The position numbers and the translations under genes are program-made. A DNA stretch of 64,000 nt from Candidatus Saccharimonadota bacterium (GTDB taxonomy: Bacteria > Patescibacteriota > Saccharimonadia > Saccharimonadales > Saccharimonadaceae): assembly GCA_026395405.1 (NCBI GenBank), contig JAPLYU010000001.1, positions 1 to 64,000 of the forward strand. Reading direction: 5' to 3'. Shown here in pieces: positions 58,869 through 64,000 of this stretch. Position 1 is the stretch's first letter, and each line of letters opens with the position of its first letter. The notes under the pieces were generated by a model. It searched no databases. It saw only the letters and a program-made list of their open reading frames with translations, and was not told the origin of the DNA.

Positions 58869-60689
58869 ATGTGCGGAATAGTCGGATGCGTTGGTGAAAA
58901 ACAAGCAAAAAATTACCTAATCAGCGGATTGCACCGGTTAGAATACCGTGGTTATGATTCGGCTGGAATTGTTACTATTGGCGAAAACAATAAGGCTGAC
59001 TTGTTGCGCGCAAAAGGTAAAGTTGTGAAATTAGAGGCTTTGGCTGACAAGAAACCATCGACAGACACAATCGGTATTGGTCACACCAGATGGGCAACTC
59101 ATGGCGAACCGTCAGAAAAAAATGCTCATCCGCACAAAGCCGGCGATATTTATCTGGTTCATAACGGCATTATCGAAAACTACAAAGAACTGAAAACGGA
59201 ACTAAAAAATTATAAATTTATTACAGACACCGATAGCGAAGTGTTGGCGGCGCTGATTAATTCACTTTACGATCAAAATACAACCCTGGCAGATTCAGTG
59301 AATCAGGCATTAAAACTAGTTGTTGGAACGTATGGAATTGCAGTTATTTCGGTTCGCAACCCGGATGAAATAGTTGTAGCTAGGTCTGGTAGCCCACTTA
59401 TTATTGGCGTTGGTGATAATGAAACATATATTGCCAGTGATGCGTCAGCACTTATTGGTTTTACGGACAAAGCCATATATTTAAACGACGGTGAAATGGC
59501 AATCTGCCGAGGCGACGGAGTAGAACTTCGCGACATGTCGGCACAACCGATTTCATGCAAAGTTGAAACCATCGAAACCGATATGCAGGCGATTCAAAAA
59601 CAGGGCTACGAACACTTTTTGCTAAAAGAAATTTGCGAACAACCATCGACGCTTCGTTCAACCCTCAGCGGGCGGATAAACGTCAAGGATAAAGAAGCAA
59701 ATCTGGGGGGTTTAAATCTTAGCTCCGATGAACTACGGAAGATTGAACACGTTGTTATTATTGGTTGCGGAACGGCCTATTACGCCGGACTGTTGGGATT
59801 GTACTATTTAGAACAATTGGTTGACGGGCTGACAATCGATGTGGTTGCGGCGTCAGAGTTTAGATATCGTTCGTTTCATTTACCAAAACACACAGTAGCA
59901 CTAGTAATTTCACAATCGGGCGAAACAGCTGATACTCTGGCATGCCTACGCGAAATAAAACGACGAGGCATAAAAACACTAGGAATTATCAACGCTGTCG
60001 GATCAACCATTGCCCGCGAGGTAGATGGTGGCGTTTACGTTCATGCCGGTCCGGAAATATCAGTGGCGTCTACCAAGGCTTTTACGTCACAGGTTGCGGC
60101 AATTACTATGTTCGGCATCCAATTGGCTCAAGTAAAAGGTGCTGATGTGAAGGAAGTGTCAAAATATATCGAAGAGCTAGCAAAACTACCTGACGAGATT
60201 GAAAAAATCGTTTCAAAGGACAAAGAAAAAATTGAAAAAGTTGCAAAGCGTTATGCCCAGTACGAACACGCGCTCTATTTTGGACGCGACACGCTTTATC
60301 CGGTTGCGATGGAAGGAGCATTAAAACTAAAGGAAATTTCATATATACAAGCCGAAGGCTATGCCGCCGGTGAATTAAAGCACGGACCGATTGCGTTAAT
60401 CGACGATACATTTTTTGAGGTGGCTCTGTTGATTGATAATTGGCTGTTTGATAAAAGCCTTAGTACATTAGAAGAGGTAAATGCCAGGGGTGGACACATC
60501 TTTGTCATTACGAATAGTAAAAAGGCAATCAAGTCGGAAGAAATAATCCGTGTTAATACAAAACTAGATATTCTGGCTCCAATTTTAATAAATGTAGTCC
60601 AACAATTATTTGCGTACTACGTTGCAGTGGCGCGTGGCAACGATGTTGACCAGCCGCGCAATTTGGCTAAGAGTGTCACTGTCGAGTGA
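58869..60689 (+). CDS. glmS: Glutamine-fructose-6-phosphate aminotransferase (isomerizing)
   Basis: 606 residues, full length. N-terminal nucleophile Cys2 in MCGIVGCVG, then LEYRGYDSAGI, HTRWATHG and the two SIS domains with GCGTAYYAGLLG, SQSGETADTLACLREIK and ASTKAFTSQVAA, ending QPRNLAKSVTVE. It makes glucosamine-6-phosphate, the entry to UDP-GlcNAc, which feeds peptidoglycan and the CapE-type pathway in this locus. No glmS ribozyme is seen: only 12 nt separate it from the Fic gene. GGAAAC lies before the ATG. Confidence 0.97.
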   Translation: MCGIVGCVGEKQAKNYLISGLHRLEYRGYDSAGIVTIGENNKADLLRAKGKVVKLEALADKKPSTDTIGIGHTRWATHGEPSEKNAHPHKAGDIYLVHNGIIENYKELKTELKNYKFITDTDSEVLAALINSLYDQNTTLADSVNQALKLVVGTYGIAVISVRNPDEIVVARSGSPLIIGVGDNETYIASDASALIGFTDKAIYLNDGEMAICRGDGVELRDMSAQPISCKVETIETDMQAIQKQGYEHFLLKEICEQPSTLRSTLSGRINVKDKEANLGGLNLSSDELRKIEHVVIIGCGTAYYAGLLGLYYLEQLVDGLTIDVVAASEFRYRSFHLPKHTVALVISQSGETADTLACLREIKRRGIKTLGIINAVGSTIAREVDGGVYVHAGPEISVASTKAFTSQVAAITMFGIQLAQVKGADVKEVSKYIEELAKLPDEIEKIVSKDKEKIEKVAKRYAQYEHALYFGRDTLYPVAMEGALKLKEISYIQAEGYAAGELKHGPIALIDDTFFEVALLIDNWLFDKSLSTLEEVNARGGHIFVITNSKKAIKSEEIIRVNTKLDILAPILINVVQQLFAYYVAVARGNDVDQPRNLAKSVTVE

Positions 60690-60691
60690 CA

Positions 60692-60762
60692 CCTGGCTAT
60701 TGGAATATAGAATTTGGAATATGGCGGGGCCAATAGCTAATAGCCACATTCCATTTGCCAAA
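60692..60762. repeat. Dispersed repeat copy 4, inverted pair between glmS and GT4
   Basis: TGGCTATTGGAATATAGAAT... faces ...CAATAGCTAATAGCCACATTCC, a long imperfect hairpin filling a convergent gap, as at 35740. Confidence 0.6.
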
Positions 60763-61920
60763 CTAAGAGTTGTCCTTAACAACCTTAGTTATCTTGGTGA
60801 TAAATAAACTTTTATCAAATCGTTTGGCTTTGCGGCGAAGTGTTCCGGGTAGGAATTCTATATTCTGAGCGCGTTTAATGGCATCAACGACAGACTCAAC
60901 CGATTGTCTGTCGAAAAGTACACCGCTTTCACCGTCTTGGACAATATCGAGCGCTCCGCCTTTGCCAAAGGCAATTACCGGTGCGCCAGCAGCCAATGCT
61001 TCGACTTGTACGATTCCGAAATCTTCTTCGGCTGGGAAAATGTAACCACGCGCACTGTTGAGTGATTTTGTCACGGCGTCATCGGACGCATCGCCAAATC
61101 GGTCAGTATAAAATTTAACGGTTGGTCCTGCCATATCAACGAGACGCTGGTGCTCGCTGCCATTTCCATAAACGCGAAGGGGAACGGATAATTTTGTAGC
61201 GGCTGCAACTGCCAGGTCAATTCGTTTGTATGGGACTTGGCGACCAAGTGCCACATAATAATCACCACGTGTTCGAGCCGGTTCAAATCTATCAACATCA
61301 ACCGGAGGGTGAATAACAATAGATGGTTTGCCATAATATTTTTCGATTCGTTTTTGAGTCTCACTGCTGTTAGCGATAAAAAAATCGACATTTTGAGCCG
61401 ACATATAGTCAGCTTTTTTCAAACGCGGAACCATCAGCGGCATTGCCGTGCGAACGGCCCAATTCAGTTTGCCAAAGCCCGGATCTTTTTTGTATTCATC
61501 GTAATGACTCCAATAGTAACGGATAGGTGTGTGGCAATAACAGATGTGAATTTGGTCAGAACGAGTTTTTAGAACTTGCTTTGACTCGGCGCTGGCGCTG
61601 CTGAGAATAATATCAAATGCTGATAAATCTAGTTTTTTAAATGCGTTTACGCGAAGCATTGGAAAGAATTTATGCAGTTTGCGCAGTGGTCCGGGTAGTT
61701 TTTGTAAATATGTTGTCCGTACGTCCAAGTTCTTAAAAGCTGGCATTTTTTCCGGAGTATAGGTTGACGTGTAAATTGGCGCATCCGGAAAAGCATCATG
61801 CATGGCAAGAACTACATTTTCGGCACCGCCCATATTGGTCAACCAGTCGTGCACAATAACAACCTTTGGGTTGTTATTGTTGGCTATTGGAATTTGGCTA
61901 TTGGAATTTGGCGTGCTCAT
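60763..61920 (-). CDS. Glycosyltransferase family 4 (mannosyltransferase-like)
   Basis: 385 residues. KVVIVHDWLTNMGGAENVVLAMHDAFPDAPIYTSTY opens the GT-B fold; ICYCHTPIRYYWSHYDEY, YYVALGRQVPYKRIDLAVAA and IFPAEEDFGIVQVEALAAGAPVIAFGKGGALD with the donor-site glutamates complete it. This resembles mannosyltransferases of O-antigen loci. The first 17 residues (Asn/Pro/Ser/Ile-rich) come from dispersed repeat DNA, so the native start may lie just downstream. It overlaps the four-helix gene by 4 nt. Confidence 0.87.
   Translation of the reverse strand: MSTPNSNSQIPIANNNNPKVVIVHDWLTNMGGAENVVLAMHDAFPDAPIYTSTYTPEKMPAFKNLDVRTTYLQKLPGPLRKLHKFFPMLRVNAFKKLDLSAFDIILSSASAESKQVLKTRSDQIHICYCHTPIRYYWSHYDEYKKDPGFGKLNWAVRTAMPLMVPRLKKADYMSAQNVDFFIANSSETQKRIEKYYGKPSIVIHPPVDVDRFEPARTRGDYYVALGRQVPYKRIDLAVAAATKLSVPLRVYGNGSEHQRLVDMAGPTVKFYTDRFGDASDDAVTKSLNSARGYIFPAEEDFGIVQVEALAAGAPVIAFGKGGALDIVQDGESGVLFDRQSVESVVDAIKRAQNIEFLPGTLRRKAKRFDKSLFITKITKVVKDNS
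61880..61912 (-). repeat. Dispersed repeat copy 5 inside the GT4 start
   Basis: TTGGCTATTGGAATTTGGCTATTGGAATTTGGC, two tandem 16-bp words, translated as the Asn/Pro/Ile-rich N-terminus of the GT4. Confidence 0.65.
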
Positions 61921-62279
61921 TTAGATAATCCTGACTTGAAGGCATTTATTAGTTTTTGACAACTGATGCTATGATTTATAAGTAAATCTAAATCTGATTT
62001 TTGTAAATACCCAAGCTTTTCTGATAAATATAGAAAATTCTTGACTTCAAGTAATGAGCCGTAAGCCATTGTATAGAAGTGCAGTTTATCTTTTGTTGAC
62101 GAGCGACCAAACCCTTCAGCAATGTTTGCTGATATTGAACTTGCAGCACGTCGTAATTGACTTGTTATAGCGAAAATCTCTTCTTTTGGGAAATGCTTTG
62201 TTATTTTGTATACATCTACTGCGAACAATTGGCTTTCTTGCCAAACCGTTAAATTTTCGAATGAAGTAATACTTGCCAT
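61917..62279 (-). CDS. Four-helix bundle protein (S23/IVP family)
   Basis: 120 residues. MASITSFENLTVWQESQLFAVDVYKITKHFPKEEIFAITSQLRRAASSISANIAEGFGRSS is the diagnostic start of the TIGR02436-type four-helix bundle family, first known from 23S rRNA intervening sequences and related to Avd of diversity-generating retroelements. No reverse transcriptase or rRNA is nearby. Its role is unknown. The start ATG lies in dispersed repeat DNA, without SD. Confidence 0.85.
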   Translation of the reverse strand: MASITSFENLTVWQESQLFAVDVYKITKHFPKEEIFAITSQLRRAASSISANIAEGFGRSSTKDKLHFYTMAYGSLLEVKNFLYLSEKLGYLQKSDLDLLINHSISCQKLINAFKSGLSK

Positions 62280-62303
62280 ATTCTAATAGCTACCTTCCAA
62301 TCG
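62276..62303 (-). repeat. Dispersed repeat copy 6 at the four-helix gene start
   Basis: CATATTCTAATAGCTACC then TTCCAATCG; supplies the ATG of the 61917-62279 gene. Confidence 0.55.
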
Positions 62304-63746
62304 CTACTTCGCGCCCTTTTTATGCAGGACGACTCCAATTGTTTTGAACAAGATTTTTATATCCAACCAAAATGTCCAGTTCTGCGCATAATAAAGTTCC
62401 AGCTCGATTCGTTCATCGAACGACAGCTGACTGCGTCCTGATACTTGCCAGATGCCAGTCATACCGGATTTGACGCTGTGAAGCAGAGAAGCGCGGCCTT
62501 TTATCAGTTTTGATTCTTGGGGCAAAATTGGCCTTGGTCCTACAAGACTTAAGTCACCACGCAGAACATTAAACATTTGAGGTAGTTCATCGAGTGATGT
62601 TTTTCGTAAAAAACTACCGAATTTTGTAATGCGCGGGTCATTTTCAACTTTGCGATTTTTTTCATATTCAATAACCAAATCATTGCGCCCCATTGCGCGG
62701 AATTCTTCGGCCGCATCTTTTAAATCATATCCAGGCAAATGTTTCATCGTACGGAATTTTATTAAATTGATCGGCTCTGAAAAACGACTAAGGCGGGGAC
62801 TGATATAAAGTGCCGGGCCCGGATCGGTAATCTTCATTATTAAGTAAATTACTAACAATACAGGTGAAAGGATAATAGTGATTAATACACCTGCTGATAA
62901 ATCAAAAATTCGCTTGGCTATCGATCCCCAACCGATTAACGGAGTTTGATAAACGGAAATCATTGGATAGCCCAAAAAGACGTCGATTGTATTTTTGCCT
63001 GAATAAAACTCGGCTTCACCAGGAATGAAATTATAGCTAATGTGATGAGATTGAGCGGCCCCCAGAATCTTCTGATTACGTTCGGCGGAATCGTATAAAT
63101 CCGTTTGGATGATTGCGGTAATATTGTTGGTTTCTATGTCGCGCAAAGCGGTCTCGACTAGCGGGTAATGACGAACCTTCAGCCTACTTGGCACAATTTT
63201 TTTAGGTCCGGCGATTGCAATAATATGGTAGCCACTTTTTGCAGTATTAGATAGATTAAGTGCGATATCCCTTGTCGCATCAGATGCACCGATTAATAAC
63301 ACGCGGTTAACACCCTTGCCGTATCTGAACATCAGGCTTCGAATCAGTCGTAGTATTTCGCGTTCAATCACAATCAAAACGAAAGCGGCAATCAATCCAT
63401 ACACTGCAACCAATCTGGCGGGGAGGATGATTCTATTACTTACATATTGCCAGCCGACAATCAATAGGATGCCGATAAACGAACCGATGGCGATTTTAGA
63501 CCATTCGACAAGGCGGCGGTTGTAGGTACTGGATTTGTATAAACCAAGTGCCGCAAATATGATTATCCAAATCGGAATAATGATTAGAAATGCGTTTAAA
63601 TAATCTATGCCATAAACAGTGGACAGCAAGGGTCGATGATCAAGCCTTACGCGGATTACGTATGCCAGTAAAAACGATACAAGAATCGTAAAGACATCGG
63701 CTAAAATTAAAATCAAGCTGTAAAACTTAGTGTTTCTACCTATCAT
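62304..63746 (-). CDS. Polyprenyl-phosphate glycosyl-1-phosphate transferase (WbaP/WcaJ type)
   Basis: 480 residues: four or five N-terminal helices, a Rossmann-like middle domain (NRVLLIGASDATRDIALNLSNTAKSGYHIIAIAG) and the catalytic bacterial sugar transferase domain from about residue 270: AKRIFDLSAGVLITIILSP, INLIKFRTMKHLPG, TSLDELPQMFNVLRGDLSLVGPRP. It transfers a sugar-1-phosphate onto undecaprenyl phosphate and so starts glycan assembly. TATAAT lies 10 nt before the ATG. Confidence 0.92.
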   Translation of the reverse strand: MIGRNTKFYSLILILADVFTILVSFLLAYVIRVRLDHRPLLSTVYGIDYLNAFLIIIPIWIIIFAALGLYKSSTYNRRLVEWSKIAIGSFIGILLIVGWQYVSNRIILPARLVAVYGLIAAFVLIVIEREILRLIRSLMFRYGKGVNRVLLIGASDATRDIALNLSNTAKSGYHIIAIAGPKKIVPSRLKVRHYPLVETALRDIETNNITAIIQTDLYDSAERNQKILGAAQSHHISYNFIPGEAEFYSGKNTIDVFLGYPMISVYQTPLIGWGSIAKRIFDLSAGVLITIILSPVLLVIYLIMKITDPGPALYISPRLSRFSEPINLIKFRTMKHLPGYDLKDAAEEFRAMGRNDLVIEYEKNRKVENDPRITKFGSFLRKTSLDELPQMFNVLRGDLSLVGPRPILPQESKLIKGRASLLHSVKSGMTGIWQVSGRSQLSFDERIELELYYAQNWTFWLDIKILFKTIGVVLHKKGAK

Positions 63747-63778
63747 AAGTAACCCAATTATATCATCTTTGAGGGTTG

Positions 63779-63846
63779 GGATATGGAAGGTGGAATATAG
63801 AATATGGCGGGACTAATAGCCAAAAGCCAAATTCCAATAGCTAAGC
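63779..63846. repeat. Dispersed repeat copy 7 in a divergent gap
   Basis: GGTGGAATATAGAATATGGCGG facing ACTAATAGCCAAAAGCCAAATTCCAATAGC; closely matches copy 4. Confidence 0.6.
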
Positions 63847-63860
63847 AGTAGTAGATAACT

Positions 63861-63866
63861 TATACT
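63861..63866 (+). promoter_or_regulatory. -10 box before the last gene
   Basis: TATACT, 10 nt before ATG 63877; here an AGGAG is also present. Confidence 0.35.
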
Positions 63867-63876
63867 AGGAGACAAT

Positions 63877-64000
63877 ATGAGCACGAAAAAGCTGGATATT
63901 ATTAAAAAAACATATGTAGGTATTTTGGCTGTTATTTTTGGCGGGATTGTTTTACATGCACCACTAACTGTAGCTTTGGGGACATTGTGGCCGAATTATT
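63877..64000 (+). CDS. Partial membrane protein (5' end only)
   Basis: ATG 63877 follows AGGAG with a 5-nt gap. The 41 visible residues are a basic start (MSTKKLDIIKKTY) and one hydrophobic helix (VGILAVIFGGIVLHAPLTVALGTL). The frame runs off the window. Placed after the initiating sugar transferase, a polymerase or ligase of the O-antigen ligase type is a fair guess, but too little is visible to assign a function. Confidence 0.6.
   Translation, partial: MSTKKLDIIKKTYVGILAVIFGGIVLHAPLTVALGTLWPNY

Noticed and set aside
61917-62279. Avd-like accessory gene of a diversity-generating retroelement
   Set aside because: No reverse transcriptase, template repeat or variable repeat is visible; the plain four-helix-bundle family is enough.
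1-64000. Recoding of TGA (as in Gracilibacteria)
   Set aside because: All recognised genes end normally at TGA, TAA or TAG and conserved Trp positions use TGG.

Overview
The window looks like the dnaA/oriC region of a Candidate Phyla Radiation bacterium, most likely a Saccharibacterium (TM7). This rests on gene content: rpmH-rnpA-yidC-jag divergent from dnaA-dnaN-recF, a reduced type IV secretion system (T4SS) with a tandem pilin array, PrgI, a split VirB4 and a VirB6-like giant, and many small membrane-anchored surface proteins. No rRNA is present, so the assignment is inference. All large ORFs read normally with TGA as stop.

Region 1 (1-3165) is GC-rich and carries only short genes with strong Shine-Dalgarno (SD) sites, consensus promoters and GC-rich terminators: small Cys-bearing proteins, a secreted protein and a two-helix membrane protein. 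It differs from everything to its right and stops at a half-copy of a repeat, so it is either a foreign insertion or an assembly misjoin. Region 2 (3180-10500) is backbone: ferritin-like protein, flavin oxidoreductase, a REP-associated tyrosine transposase (RAYT) next to REP-like hairpins, an MFS exporter, an AI-2E-family permease, tRNA-Ser, ComF and Hsp20.

Region 3 (10549-29495) is a T4SS locus. Seven pilin-like genes on the minus strand lie divergent from a plus-strand cluster encoding a Ser/Pro-linker membrane protein, a VirB6-like protein, PrgI, a two-gene VirB4, a membrane protein ending in a VanY-type peptidase, a four-domain secreted wall-degrading protein and two PEGA-like anchored proteins. 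The lytic domains suggest a machine that opens a cell wall (its own, a host's or a prey's) during contact. No VirD4, VirB11 or VirB7-VirB10 genes are visible here.

Region 4 (29488-35739) is the replication core with two DnaA-box clusters flanking dnaA. Region 5 (35827-53575, and on to 63746) is a surface-glycan locus: GT4 and GT2 glycosyltransferases, GtrA, a Wzm/Wzt-like ABC exporter, a three-enzyme route from UDP-GlcNAc to a UDP-2-acetamido-L-deoxyhexose, methyltransferases, and two large GT2-GT4 fusion genes that are both broken at the same shared 141-bp block. Then follow a repeat-bearing secreted protein, Prs, a mannose-1-phosphate guanylyltransferase, a VbhA/Fic toxin-antitoxin pair, GlmS, another GT4, a four-helix-bundle protein and a polyprenyl-phosphate sugar transferase. 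GlmS, the guanylyltransferase and the epimerases would feed nucleotide sugars to the transferases; the lipid-linked product would leave through the ABC exporter.

Two genome-scale patterns stand out. A dispersed intergenic repeat built on GGCTATTRGAAT-like words occurs at least seven times from 33.7 kb to the right end. Many genes start 5-10 nt after a TATAMT box with no SD, implying leaderless mRNAs.
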